From: Bacteroidota bacterium
GTDB lineage: Bacteria; Bacteroidota; Bacteroidia; Flavobacteriales; Flavobacteriaceae
DNA length: 21,304 nucleotides
Reading direction: 5' to 3'
Assembly (NCBI GenBank): GCA_009936675.1
Contig: JAACDY010000005.1
Coordinates: 1 to 21,304, forward strand
Notes under the pieces: generated by a model
Seen by the model: only the letters and a program-made list of their open reading frames with translations
The model's database searches: none
Told to the model about the DNA's origin: nothing
In this document: piece after piece, positions 1 through 8,310 of the stretch
How positions within the stretch are numbered: the stretch's first letter is position 1
Layout of the letters: every line of letters begins with the position of its first letter
Made by a program: the position numbers and the translations under genes

Positions 1-1
1 C

Positions 2-1318
2 CCTACCGAAGCGGAAGTTTCCAACTCAGAAAAATCAGCCATGCCAGAGGGTGTCGAGGTCATTTCCATGCCCAGATTGAGTGATACTATGGAAGAGGGT
101 ACGGTTGCGAAATGGAATAAAAAAGTAGGTGACCCAGTAAATGAAGGAGATATTTTGGCCGAAATAGAAACGGATAAGGCCACCATGGAGTTCGAATCTT
201 TTTATTCTGGAACGTTACTGTACATAGGATTAGAGGAAGGGCAATCGGCGGCCGTAGATTCTGTTTTGGCTGCCATAGGAAAAGAAGGAACAGATCCCGA
301 GGCCGTAAAAGCGGCCATTGCCAGCAGTGCTGCTCCCGCCGTTCAGGCTGAGGAGGAGGAGCCCAAAGCCGAAGTGGCTGCCCCTGCAGTAGCCGAGCAA
401 AAACAAACCCCAAAACCCGCAGTAGTAGTGACTCAGCCCACGGCGGTGACCAACAATAATCACAACGGTAGGTTAGTGGCCTCTCCCTTGGCCAAAAAAT
501 TGGCGGAAGAAAAAGGAGTCCCGCTACAGCAAGTAAAAGGTTCAGGAGACGGAGGAAGAATCATCAAGCGCGACATTGAAAATTTCAAAGGTTCAGCGGC
601 TGGATATGCTATGGCCTCTGGCCCTAATGGTGTAGAAAGTGTAACTGAATTGGCCAACAGCTCCATGAGAAAGGTCATTGCCAAAAGACTTTCAGCTTCC
701 AAATTTTCTGCTCCTCACTATTATCTAGGAGTAGAGTTGAATATGGACAATACCATCGCATTCAGACAGCAATTTAACACCCTACCCGATACCAAAATCT
801 CTTTCAATGATATTGTTCTCAAAGCTGTTGCATTGGCTTTGAAAGAACATCCCCAGGTCAACTCTCAGTGGTTTGACGACAAGGTCGTTCAAAATCACCA
901 CGTACATTTGGGAGTAGCAGTAGCTGTTGAAGATGGACTGGTTGTTCCTGTTCTCAAATTCACCGATGAGATGGACTTGAGACAAATTGGAGTAAGTGTT
1001 AAAGATTATGCCCTCAGGGCCAGAGATAAAAAATTGGCCCCTGCCGAAATGGATGGAAGTACCTTTACGGTTTCCAATCTGGGAATGTTTGGGATACAGG
1101 AGTTTACCTCTATCATCAATCAACCCAATTCGGCTATCCTGTCTGTTGGGGCAATAGAGAAAAAACCTATTGTCAAAGACGATGCAATCGTTGTGGGGAA
1201 TACCATGAAGCTAACATTGGCTTGTGATCACAGAACGGTTGATGGAGCTACCGGAGCACAGTTTTTACAATCGCTAAGACTTTATATCGAGAACCCCATC
1301 CGACTTTTGGTTTCCTAA
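2..1318 (+). CDS. pdhC: Pyruvate dehydrogenase E2, dihydrolipoamide acetyltransferase (5' truncated)
   Basis: E2 core of the pyruvate dehydrogenase complex; it transfers acetyl groups from lipoyl-lysine to CoA in the cytoplasm. Counting from the ATG at 41, a lipoyl domain spans about residues 5-85 with lipoylated Lys46 in ETDKATME. An Ala/Val/Pro-rich linker follows, then an E1/E3-binding domain at about 144-182, and the catalytic acyltransferase domain to the end with the DHRTVDG motif (His397, Asp401). The frame stays open to the left window edge, reading PTEAEVSNSEKSA before that ATG. This is linker-like sequence, so the ATG is internal and the gene begins upstream, probably with another lipoyl domain. 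The highly similar 2-oxoglutarate and branched-chain E2s are less likely because the lipoyl domain closely resembles the flavobacterial PDH type as I recall it. The SDR gene follows after 39 bases. Confidence 0.93.
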   Translation, partial: PTEAEVSNSEKSAMPEGVEVISMPRLSDTMEEGTVAKWNKKVGDPVNEGDILAEIETDKATMEFESFYSGTLLYIGLEEGQSAAVDSVLAAIGKEGTDPEAVKAAIASSAAPAVQAEEEEPKAEVAAPAVAEQKQTPKPAVVVTQPTAVTNNNHNGRLVASPLAKKLAEEKGVPLQQVKGSGDGGRIIKRDIENFKGSAAGYAMASGPNGVESVTELANSSMRKVIAKRLSASKFSAPHYYLGVELNMDNTIAFRQQFNTLPDTKISFNDIVLKAVALALKEHPQVNSQWFDDKVVQNHHVHLGVAVAVEDGLVVPVLKFTDEMDLRQIGVSVKDYALRARDKKLAPAEMDGSTFTVSNLGMFGIQEFTSIINQPNSAILSVGAIEKKPIVKDDAIVVGNTMKLTLACDHRTVDGATGAQFLQSLRLYIENPIRLLVS

Positions 1319-1357
1319 GATCGGAAGCTTCGACCTGATTTTATAAAATTTAAACGA

Positions 1358-2032
1358 ATGAAAACCCTTCTTGTAACAGGTGCCAGCAGGGGAGTGGGCT
1401 TTGAAATTTGCAAGCAAGCCTCAACTGCGGGTCATCAAGTCATTGCTCTTTCTAGAAACATATCTCCATTAAAGGGGATTTCCAATGTTCATCCTTTTTC
1501 GGTAGACCTGTCCAATGAGCCCGCTGTGCTTGATTTTGCAAAGGAAATCAGTAGCACTTTTGGAAGTGTTGATGTATTGATCAACAATGCGGGAAGTTTG
1601 GTCAATAAACCTTTTATGGAAATTTCTTCATCTGAGTTTGAAGCGGTTTTTCAGGTCAATGTTTTTGCTGTAGCAACCTTGACACGTTTGATACTTCCCT
1701 TGATGAATCAGAAAGGTCATGTTGTCAATATCAGCAGTATGGGGGGTGTCCAAGGCAGTGCGAAGTTCCCTGGCCTATCGGCCTATAGCAGTAGTAAAGG
1801 CGCTTTGGTCATACTTACCGAGCTTTTGGCGGAGGAGTTCAAGGAAAGTGGCCCCTCGTTTAATGCGCTGGCATTGGGAGCTGTACAAACAGAGATGTTG
1901 GAGGAAGCTTTTCCTGGGTATCAAGCCCCGTTGAGTGCGGCACAAATGGCAGAGTATATCATTGATTTTGCATTAAAAGGCCATCAGTTTTACAACGGAA
2001 AAGTATTGCCGATTTCCTCTTCAACTCCATAG
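1358..2032 (+). CDS. Short-chain dehydrogenase/reductase (SDR) family oxidoreductase
   Basis: A 224-residue classical SDR, probably a soluble NAD(P)H-dependent oxidoreductase of unknown substrate. The Rossmann cofactor loop TGASRGVG is at residues 7-14, the structural NNAG at 76-79, the catalytic serine at 126 or 127, and the YxxxK pair at Tyr143/Lys147. Arg11 in the loop, and Arg33 after the second strand, would favour NADPH; that is inference. The ATG at 1358 lies 39 bases after the E2 stop. The intergenic gap holds a perfect 12-base AT palindrome at 1338-1349. The next gene starts 5 bases after the stop, so co-transcription with sprT and the guanylyltransferase is likely. The length is a little short for the family (usually about 250), mainly at the C-terminus, and the catalytic core is intact. 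Confidence 0.88.
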   Translation: MKTLLVTGASRGVGFEICKQASTAGHQVIALSRNISPLKGISNVHPFSVDLSNEPAVLDFAKEISSTFGSVDVLINNAGSLVNKPFMEISSSEFEAVFQVNVFAVATLTRLILPLMNQKGHVVNISSMGGVQGSAKFPGLSAYSSSKGALVILTELLAEEFKESGPSFNALALGAVQTEMLEEAFPGYQAPLSAAQMAEYIIDFALKGHQFYNGKVLPISSSTP

Positions 2033-2037
2033 GCAAG

Positions 2038-2643
2038 ATGATGGAATCCTTGACTGATATTAAGAATTACGTACCCATCGCTTCCTTTGATCAGCTTTCA
2101 GAATACCTCAGTCAGTGGCAAGTAAATTTGATCATTACCCGAAAGCGGCATACCAAACACGGAGATTTTAGAGCCTTACCCAAAGGAGGGCATCAGATCA
2201 CGGTCAACGAAATGCCGAACCCCTATCGATTTTTAATCACCACCTTGCATGAAATTGCCCATCTGGTTGCCTTCAAAGATTTTGGCCCTAGGATCAAACC
2301 CCACGGTAAAGAGTGGAAACAGGTCTTTAAAAAAATCATGTTGCCATTTCTTGTACCAGAAATTTTTCCGGACGAGCTGTTGAGGGTTTTACAGTTGCAT
2401 TTTAGGAATCCTAAGGCCTCCTCCGATACCGATACCCAGTTGGCCGTTGTTCTCAACAAATTTGATCCTGCGAATGAAAAAAACTATATTTTTGAATTGG
2501 AAAGTGGATCTGTTTTTGAAATTCACAATGGAAGAAGGTTTATAAGAGGAAAAAAGCGAACCAAGCGTTACGAGTGTAGAGAAGTGGAGGGTAAAAGATT
2601 GTACCTTTTTAGCCCCCATGCCCAAGTAATCAAAATAGAATAA
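2038..2643 (+). CDS. SprT-like zinc metalloprotease-fold protein
   Basis: A 201-residue SprT/Spartan-like protein. The zinc motif HEIAH sits at residues 71-75 (His71, Glu72, His75), with a further likely ligand at His89 in KPHGKEWK, the usual SprT arrangement. SprT-family proteins are predicted zinc proteases; eukaryotic Spartan removes DNA-protein crosslinks, while the bacterial role is not settled. The C-terminal tail (KRYECREVEG...) is where related proteins carry a four-cysteine zinc ribbon. Only one cysteine is left here, so the ribbon is degenerate. The start is the ATG at 2038; a second ATG follows directly, so either Met could be used. It lies 5 bases after the SDR stop and 1 base before the next ATG, within one tight operon. 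Confidence 0.85.
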   Translation: MMESLTDIKNYVPIASFDQLSEYLSQWQVNLIITRKRHTKHGDFRALPKGGHQITVNEMPNPYRFLITTLHEIAHLVAFKDFGPRIKPHGKEWKQVFKKIMLPFLVPEIFPDELLRVLQLHFRNPKASSDTDTQLAVVLNKFDPANEKNYIFELESGSVFEIHNGRRFIRGKKRTKRYECREVEGKRLYLFSPHAQVIKIE

Positions 2644-2644
2644 A

Positions 2645-3727
2645 ATGTCTAAAAACTACTTTGCAATCATCATGGCCGGTGGAATCGGCTCCCGATTCTG
2701 GCCCTCTAGTACCCCCGATTTTCCTAAGCAGTTCCACGATATGACAGGAGAGGGGATTTCGCTGATGCAAAGTACCTTTGGACGATTGGAACATTGTATT
2801 CCTTCCTCCAATATTTTTATCGTAACCCAAAGCCGTTATCAAAAAATCATTTTAGATCAATTGGGAGATAAATTATCCCCCGATCAAGTGATTTGTGAAC
2901 CAGATCGTCGCAATACGGCTCCCTGTATTTTGATGGCGAGTTTGAAAATAAAGAAAATCACCCCCGATGCCAAAATTGTGATTTGTCCGAGTGATCATGT
3001 CATTGTCGATGAAAAACTTTTTACGCAAGATATGGAATTGGCTTTGGATTGTGCCGATGATAAAAATCTGATCACCTTTGGGATTCGACCCGATTTTCCT
3101 GCCACAGGATTTGGTTATGTAGCCATTGAAAAAGCTCCGACAGATTCAGAGTTAAAAAAAGTAACTGCCTTTACGGAAAAACCAGATAAAGCAACTGCTC
3201 AGCGTTTTATCGATGCGCAAAATTATTTTTGGAATTCTGGAATTTTTGTTTGGTCTGCTACTGCGGTTTTGGAGGGATTCAAAACCCATGATCCCGTCCT
3301 TTATGATCTTTTTCACCAAGGGTTTGATCTTTTGAATACCCCATATGAAGAAGCTTTTATTGCAAAAAACTACCCCCTTGCCGAAAATATTTCGGTGGAT
3401 TATGCTTTGATGGAAAAGTCGGATCATATCTTTTTGATCCCTGCTCGTTTTGATTGGGATGATTTGGGCAGTTGGAAATCAATTTATGATCGCCAACCCA
3501 AGGATGCCGCTAAAAATGCAGTGGTGAGTGCTCATTTATATGCCGATAATGCCGCTCGTAATCTCATCAAAACAGACACTAACAAAAAGGTGGTTATTTC
3601 TGGGCTTGATGACTTTATCATCGTTGATACTGAGGAGGTGTTGATGATTTATCCAATGGGCAAAAATCAAGAGGTAAAAGAAATTTCCGAAAAGGCCTTA
3701 AGAAAATTTAATCGAGAAGAAGATTAA
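2645..3727 (+). CDS. manC: Mannose-1-phosphate guanylyltransferase
   Basis: Makes GDP-mannose from mannose-1-phosphate and GTP in the cytoplasm, feeding exopolysaccharide, LPS and fucose routes. The 360-residue protein has the nucleotidyltransferase signature GGIGSRFWP (residues 12-20), FPKQF (26-30), the PSDH metal/nucleotide site (115-118), TEKP (177-180) and WNSGIF (about 196-201). It lacks the C-terminal phosphomannose isomerase domain of bifunctional ManC/AlgA proteins, so it is the single-domain form common in Bacteroidota. The start lies one base after the SprT-like stop. The stop codon overlaps tail-to-tail with that of mlaF in the four bases TTAA. The symbol could equally be written as a stand-alone GMP gene; the function is well supported. 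Confidence 0.93.
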   Translation: MSKNYFAIIMAGGIGSRFWPSSTPDFPKQFHDMTGEGISLMQSTFGRLEHCIPSSNIFIVTQSRYQKIILDQLGDKLSPDQVICEPDRRNTAPCILMASLKIKKITPDAKIVICPSDHVIVDEKLFTQDMELALDCADDKNLITFGIRPDFPATGFGYVAIEKAPTDSELKKVTAFTEKPDKATAQRFIDAQNYFWNSGIFVWSATAVLEGFKTHDPVLYDLFHQGFDLLNTPYEEAFIAKNYPLAENISVDYALMEKSDHIFLIPARFDWDDLGSWKSIYDRQPKDAAKNAVVSAHLYADNAARNLIKTDTNKKVVISGLDDFIIVDTEEVLMIYPMGKNQEVKEISEKALRKFNREED

Positions 3728-4488
3728 TTTTCCTCTTGGTAGACTTCTCTCACTTTTTTGAACAGGTTGGAGGAGTAAATAAAACTGCCAACACTTTCAT
3801 TTTCTGTCTTAAAGACCTCTTTGTTGGTGCCTTCCCAGCCCTTAAGACCATTTTCCAAAAACAACACTTTTTCACCGATTTCCATCACCGAATTCATATC
3901 GTGTGTGTTGATGACTGTGGTGATTTGATATTCTTTGGTGATCTCCTGAATCAGGTTGTCAATCAAAGTGGAGGTTTTGGGATCCAATCCTGAATTGGGT
4001 TCGTCACAAAAGAGGTATTTGGGATTCATCACAATGGCCCTTGCAATGGCGACTCTTTTTTGCATTCCTCCAGAAATTTCGGAGGGAAGTTTTTTGTTGG
4101 CATTGACCAGATTAACTCGTTTGATTACCTCATTGGCTCTGGAGAGCATTTCTTCAGAACTTTTTTGGGTCAGCATACGCATGGGAAACATAATATTTTC
4201 CTCTACATTCATGGAATCAAAAAGGGCACTGCCCTGAAAAACCATTCCCATTTCTTGTCTTAAAACACTTCTTTCAATGGTGTCCATCTTTTGAAGTGAG
4301 TGGTCTTCGAAATAAATATTCCCACTGTCAATACCATACAAACCCAGTATGCATTTGAGGAGTACTGTTTTCCCCGACCCACTTTGACCGATGATCAAGT
4401 TGGTTTTTCCTTTTTCAAATTGGGTAGAGATGTCAGTTAAAACACTCACTCCATTAAACGATTTGCAAAGCTTTTCAACAGTGATCAT
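3724..4488 (-). CDS. mlaF: ABC transporter ATP-binding protein, MlaF-like
   Basis: ATPase of an Mla-type phospholipid ABC transporter that drives lipid traffic between inner and outer membranes. In the 254 residues the Walker A GQSGSGKT is at 34-41, Q-loop Gln85, the signature ISGGMQKR at 138-145, Walker B YLFCDEP at 158-164 with catalytic Glu163, and switch His196. SGGMxKR instead of SGGQxQR is typical of MlaF/Ttg2A-type ATPases. Its ATG overlaps the stop of the permease gene by four bases (ATGA), showing translational coupling. No MlaD-type MCE protein or MlaB lies in the window. As recalled, these are encoded elsewhere in many Bacteroidota. The gene converges with the guanylyltransferase. 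Confidence 0.93.
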   Translation of the reverse strand: MITVEKLCKSFNGVSVLTDISTQFEKGKTNLIIGQSGSGKTVLLKCILGLYGIDSGNIYFEDHSLQKMDTIERSVLRQEMGMVFQGSALFDSMNVEENIMFPMRMLTQKSSEEMLSRANEVIKRVNLVNANKKLPSEISGGMQKRVAIARAIVMNPKYLFCDEPNSGLDPKTSTLIDNLIQEITKEYQITTVINTHDMNSVMEIGEKVLFLENGLKGWEGTNKEVFKTENESVGSFIYSSNLFKKVREVYQEEN

Positions 4489-5225
4489 CCGGTAAGTAAT
4501 AATTGGGTTATGATATAGTTGGTGATGATGATCAGAACGCTAGTCCAGACGAAAGAGGTGGTGCTGGCTTTACCGACTTCTAATGCACCTCCCTTGAGGA
4601 AGTAACCGTGAAAAGAGGGTACAGTAGCCAGTATAAAAGCAAAGAAAGCCGTCTTTATGAAAGCGTAACTTACATGATAAGGGATGAAGTCGAGTTGAAT
4701 GCCCTCTACGAAATCGGCGCTGGAGCAAAAACCACCGTAAATTGAAGCAGTATAGCCACCAATGATTCCCAAAAACATAGAAATGGTAATGACAAAAGGA
4801 TAGAACAATAGGGCAATGATTTTTGGAAAAATCAAGTAATTATAGGTGTTAATACCCATCACTTTCAAGGCGTCTATTTGTTCTGTAACTCTCATGGTTC
4901 CGAGGCTTGAGGTGATGTATGACCCCACTTTTCCGGCCATAATCACCGAGATGAAAGTGGGAGCAAATTCCAAAATAACCGATTGTCGGGTGGCAAAGCC
5001 GATCAAATTTTTAGGTAAAAAGGGGTTGTTGAGGTTTAATGCTGTTTGAATGGCAACTACCCCGCCCACAAAAAATGAAATAAAAGAAACAATGCCGATC
5101 GATCGAATGATCAGCGAATCTACCTCCTTTATAATTAGTTCTTTCATAACACTCCATCGGGTAAATCGAGTGAATACCTTGGAAAGCATTATAAAATAGG
5201 CTCCAACATTTTGAATTAAAAGCAT
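4485..5225 (-). CDS. mlaE: ABC transporter permease, MlaE-like
   Basis: Inner-membrane permease partner of the downstream MlaF. It has the MlaE/DUF140 fold: an amphipathic N-terminal helix, then about five hydrophobic segments. Conserved-looking stretches include GGVVAIQTALNL, MAGKVGSYITSSLGTMRVTEQIDALKVMGIN and FFAFILATVPSFHGYFLKGGALEVGKASTTSFVW. The last two carry the family's EQIDAL and GGAxxVGxATT hallmarks. I chose the ATG at 5225 (246 residues). The frame also opens at a TTG at 5243, but it would add only MCKFVL, and related proteins begin near MLLIQNVGAYF. A TAnnTTTG-like match (5231-5238, minus strand) lies just before the ATG, too close to be convincing alone. It is coupled to mlaF by a four-base overlap. 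Confidence 0.92.
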   Translation of the reverse strand: MLLIQNVGAYFIMLSKVFTRFTRWSVMKELIIKEVDSLIIRSIGIVSFISFFVGGVVAIQTALNLNNPFLPKNLIGFATRQSVILEFAPTFISVIMAGKVGSYITSSLGTMRVTEQIDALKVMGINTYNYLIFPKIIALLFYPFVITISMFLGIIGGYTASIYGGFCSSADFVEGIQLDFIPYHVSYAFIKTAFFAFILATVPSFHGYFLKGGALEVGKASTTSFVWTSVLIIITNYIITQLLLTG

Positions 5226-5258
5226 CAAGACAAATTTACACAATTAACCCAAAGAAAT

Positions 5259-5273
5259 GAGGGCTTTTGCCTC
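5259..5273 (-). terminator. Possible weak terminator after the KAS III-like gene
   Basis: On the minus strand, GAGGC-AAAA-GCCCTC forms a five-pair stem with one bulged C, just downstream of the KAS III-like stop. It is followed by ATTTCTTT rather than a clean T tract, so termination would be weak and read-through into mlaE possible. Confidence 0.3.
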
Positions 5274-5283
5274 CAAGTCAAGT

Positions 5284-6345
5284 TTAAATTTGATAGGTAA
5301 TGGCATTGATATTCATTCCTGCACCTACACTGGCAAAAAGAATGATGTCTCCTTTGTTTAGAGAATGTCCTTTGTAGTTTTGTTTAAGAACCAAATCGAA
5401 TAGGGTAGGGACAGTTGCTACTGAGCTGTTGCCAAACTCTTCAATATTCATGGGAAGAATGTCTTCGCGCATGGGTTTTTTGTAAAGTCGGTAAAATCTC
5501 TTTACAATGGCTTCATCCATTTTCTTATTGGCTTGATGGATGAATATTTTTTTAAGGTCGTCAACTTCAACATTGGCTTGATCGAGACATTGTTTCATGG
5601 CAGCGGGCACATGGTTTAGGGCAAACTCATATACCTTTCGTCCTTGCATTTTGATGAATTTATCATCATTTAAGTCCTTGCCGTTGTAGGATTTACCATA
5701 AAAAATAAATTCGGCCTCGTTTTCGGCGGTATAAGTAAGCGTGCTGTGGGATAAAATCCCACCCTCATCGGCAGTTTGTTCTAGTATGGTGGCACCGGCT
5801 CCATCGGCATAAATCATGGAGTCGCGGTCATAAACATCAACGACTCTGGAAAGGGCATCGGCTCCAATGACCAGACATTTTTTGGCCATTCCTGCTTTGA
5901 TGAATGCATTGGCTTGTATCATCGCTTCTACCCATCCTGGACATCCAAACAATATGTCATAAGCGACACATTTGGGATTTTTAATTTTAAGTTTGGCTTT
6001 TACTCTCGATGCCAAACTGGGCAGAGTATCGATTTGTTTACTGTCACCACTGATGTCACCAAAATTGTGGGCGACAATTATATAATCAAGGGTTTCGGGA
6101 TCTATATTGGCATCTTCAATGGCTTTTTGAGCCGCATCATGGGCAATGTCCGAAGTTTTTAATTCTGATGAAATGTATTTTCGCTCCTCAATTCCAGTGA
6201 TGGAGTTGAATTTATCGATGATGGTTTCGTTATCCACATCAAATCTCATTCCCTGATTGTCTAAAAAAGAATGGCCTAAGAAAGCTTTGTTTTTTTGAAC
6301 AACCGTCGGAATACAACAGCCGCTACCAGTGATTTTATAACTCAT
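5284..6345 (-). CDS. 3-oxoacyl-ACP synthase III (KAS III) family protein
   Basis: A thiolase-fold condensing enzyme related to FabH, 353 residues against about 310-330 for housekeeping FabH. The catalytic triad is visible: Cys135 in LFGCPGW, His270 in FIHQAN, and Asn306 in GNSSVAT. SMIYADGAGATI and FASVGAGMN match the family core. The Cys context (GCPGW instead of ACAGF) and the extra segment near residues 205-235 place it in a separate KAS III subgroup that, from memory, is widespread in flavobacteria. The true substrate is unknown: fatty-acid initiation, an aryl-polyene/flexirubin-type pathway, or another acyl condensation are all possible. The start is ATG 6345; an upstream TTG at 6396 would add 17 AT-rich-coded residues unlike the family. 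It lies 58 bases upstream of mlaE on the same strand. Confidence 0.87.
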   Translation of the reverse strand: MSYKITGSGCCIPTVVQKNKAFLGHSFLDNQGMRFDVDNETIIDKFNSITGIEERKYISSELKTSDIAHDAAQKAIEDANIDPETLDYIIVAHNFGDISGDSKQIDTLPSLASRVKAKLKIKNPKCVAYDILFGCPGWVEAMIQANAFIKAGMAKKCLVIGADALSRVVDVYDRDSMIYADGAGATILEQTADEGGILSHSTLTYTAENEAEFIFYGKSYNGKDLNDDKFIKMQGRKVYEFALNHVPAAMKQCLDQANVEVDDLKKIFIHQANKKMDEAIVKRFYRLYKKPMREDILPMNIEEFGNSSVATVPTLFDLVLKQNYKGHSLNKGDIILFASVGAGMNINAITYQI

Positions 6346-6394
6346 AAATACAATACAATAGTAGCTTTTTATTGAAGATAATTGATAAATCTTC

Positions 6395-6413
6395 AAAAAA
6401 GGGTATGATGCCC
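6395..6413 (-). terminator. Possible weak terminator after gcvP
   Basis: Minus strand: GGG-(7 bases)-CCC followed directly by TTTTTT, about 55 bases past the gcvP stop. The stem is only three GC pairs, so this is marginal. Confidence 0.25.
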
Positions 6414-6468
6414 AAAAGTATTGAAAAGGGCTAGTTTTTAATTCAAAAAGTAATAAACCCCTTTATAA

Positions 6469-8298
6469 TTAGGCTTTTGCATAATCTTCTATGGAAGTAC
6501 AACTGCAAATCAAATTACGATCTCCAAATGCCTCGTCCAACCTTCTGACTGCGGGCCAAAATTTGTTGTCCATCACAAAAGCCAACGGATAGGCCGCCCG
6601 TTGTCTGGAATAGGGGAAGTTCCAATCGTCTGCAGTAAGCATGGCCAGGGTGTGGGGTGCATTCTTGAGTAGTGCAATCCCAGCTTCTTCTCCGGAGTCG
6701 ATCTCCATTCGGATGGAAATCATCGCATCACAAAAGCGGTCAATTTCTTCCAAGTTTTCGCTTTCGGTGGGTTCAATCATCATGGTTCCGGCAACGGGAA
6801 ATGAAACGGTAGGTGCGTGAAAGCCATAATCCATTAGACGTTTGGCAATGTCCACCACTTCGATGTCATACTTCTTAAAGGGTCTGCAGTCGATGATCAA
6901 TTCATGGGCTGTTCTTCCCTTTTCACCCGTGTACAAAATGTCATAGGCACCTTCCAGTCTTTTGCTGATGTAGTTGGCATTGAGGATGGCCATTTCTGTT
7001 GCTTTTTTCAAACCACTACCACCCAGCATTTCGATATATCCATAGGAAATCAAACAAGCCAAGGCTGAGCCCCACGGAGCTGCAGATATGGTGTCTTTGG
7101 ATGCCTTTCCTCCCGTTTCAACCACAGGATGTTGGGGTAAAAAATCGGCCAGATGAGCAGCCACACAGATTGGGCCTACCCCAGGGCCTCCCCCCCCGTG
7201 TGGAATGGCAAAAGTTTTGTGTAAATTCAGGTGGCAAACATCCGCACCGATCTCTGCAGGACTGGTCAGTCCAACCTGTGCATTCATATTCGCACCATCC
7301 ATATAAACCTGTCCGCCACATGCATGGATTTTCCCAGTGATATCCTTGATATTGGCTTCGAAAACCCCGTGGGTGGAAGGGTAGGTAATCATTAGTGCAG
7401 CGAGGTTTTCTCGATGTTCTTCTGTTTTTTCTGAGAAATCTGACCAATCAATATTTCCCAATTCATCGGTTTTGACCACCACCACTTCCATTCCTGCCAT
7501 GACGGCAGAGGCGGGATTGGTTCCGTGTGCTGAAGAGGGGATCAAACAAATATTTCGATGGGCTTCTCCTCTGGATTTGTGATAGGCTCGGATGACCATT
7601 AGTCCTGAATATTCCCCTTGGGCACCGGAATTGGGCTGTAGGGAGGTGGCGTGGAATCCAGTGATTTCACTGAGTTGATCCTCCAAACGACGAAGCATTT
7701 TGTGATATCCCTTGGCCTGTTCTTTGGGAACAAAAGGGTGGATGCTTGACCATCGCGGCCAACTTAGGGGCAACATTTCGGCGGCAGCATTGAGTTTCAT
7801 TGTACACGATCCCAACGAAATCATGGAGTGGTTTAAGGATAAATCTTTACGCTCCAGCCTTTTGATGTAGCGCATCATTGCGGTTTCGGAATGAAAAGAA
7901 TTAAAAACCTGGTGGGTGAGATAAGGACTTCTCCTTTTTTGGTCAATGGGATAGCGGTGATTTTCAATTTTTACTTTTCCATTGATGTTTTTTTGACGTA
8001 CTACCGCTTCGAACACATTCAATATTTTCAATAGGGCAACTTCGTCTGTGGTTTCATTGATGGCAATGCCCACGGTCTCCTTATCGATATAGTGAAAATT
8101 GATTTCGTTTTTCTCAGCCTCGGTTCTTATCGCTTGGGCATTGATATTGATTTTTAGGGTGTCAAAATAATATTCGTTTAGTTGGCTTAGCCCCAAGTCC
8201 ACCAATTTCTTTTCGAGTTTGGCGGCGTTTAAATGTATTCTTTTAGCGATTTTTTTTAATCCTTTGGGTCCGTGATAAACGGCATACATTCCAGCCAT
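6469..8298 (-). CDS. gcvP: Glycine dehydrogenase (P-protein), C-terminal part of an interrupted gcvP
   Basis: The C-terminal 609 residues of the glycine cleavage system P-protein, which decarboxylates glycine and passes aminomethyl to the lipoyl H-protein. The PLP lysine is in HLNLHKTFAIPHGGGG: residue 361 here, 700 in the full reading, close to Lys706 of E. coli. The glycine-rich loop GGGGPG and VVETGGKASKDTIS are also present. This part runs in the same frame as the N-terminal part ending at 8308. The reading across is AQV-TGA-LAVMAGMYAVYHGPKG, so a single stop codon breaks an otherwise complete gene of 948 residues plus final stop. Its ATG lies 9 bases after the TGA, so reinitiation is possible. 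The piece alone would lack the N-terminal third of the first PLP-fold half and is unlikely to work on its own. Confidence 0.92.
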   Translation of the reverse strand: MAGMYAVYHGPKGLKKIAKRIHLNAAKLEKKLVDLGLSQLNEYYFDTLKININAQAIRTEAEKNEINFHYIDKETVGIAINETTDEVALLKILNVFEAVVRQKNINGKVKIENHRYPIDQKRRSPYLTHQVFNSFHSETAMMRYIKRLERKDLSLNHSMISLGSCTMKLNAAAEMLPLSWPRWSSIHPFVPKEQAKGYHKMLRRLEDQLSEITGFHATSLQPNSGAQGEYSGLMVIRAYHKSRGEAHRNICLIPSSAHGTNPASAVMAGMEVVVVKTDELGNIDWSDFSEKTEEHRENLAALMITYPSTHGVFEANIKDITGKIHACGGQVYMDGANMNAQVGLTSPAEIGADVCHLNLHKTFAIPHGGGGPGVGPICVAAHLADFLPQHPVVETGGKASKDTISAAPWGSALACLISYGYIEMLGGSGLKKATEMAILNANYISKRLEGAYDILYTGEKGRTAHELIIDCRPFKKYDIEVVDIAKRLMDYGFHAPTVSFPVAGTMMIEPTESENLEEIDRFCDAMISIRMEIDSGEEAGIALLKNAPHTLAMLTADDWNFPYSRQRAAYPLAFVMDNKFWPAVRRLDEAFGDRNLICSCTSIEDYAKA

Positions 8299-8307
8299 GA
8301 CAGCCAG

Positions 8308-8310
8308 TCA
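8308..8310 (-). other. In-frame TGA stop interrupting gcvP
   Basis: On the minus strand, codon 336 of gcvP reads TGA between GCT CAG GTT and CTG GCT GTC ATG. In P-proteins as I know them (E. coli ...TSQVLLAN...), this position is leucine, so a TTA or TTG to TGA change would explain it. There is no frame change. Other genes in the window end in TGA (mlaE, radC), which argues against a reassigned code. Confidence 0.9.

Noticed and set aside
1338..1349. AT palindrome ATTTTATAAAAT between pdhC and the SDR gene as an operator
   Set aside because: Short, pure AT, and in an AT-rich gap inside a likely operon; chance cannot be excluded.
8308..8310. TGA in gcvP as selenocysteine or as a reassigned sense codon
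   Set aside because: The position is leucine, not cysteine, in the family. Other genes here (mlaE, radC, the methyltransferase) use TGA as a normal stop.
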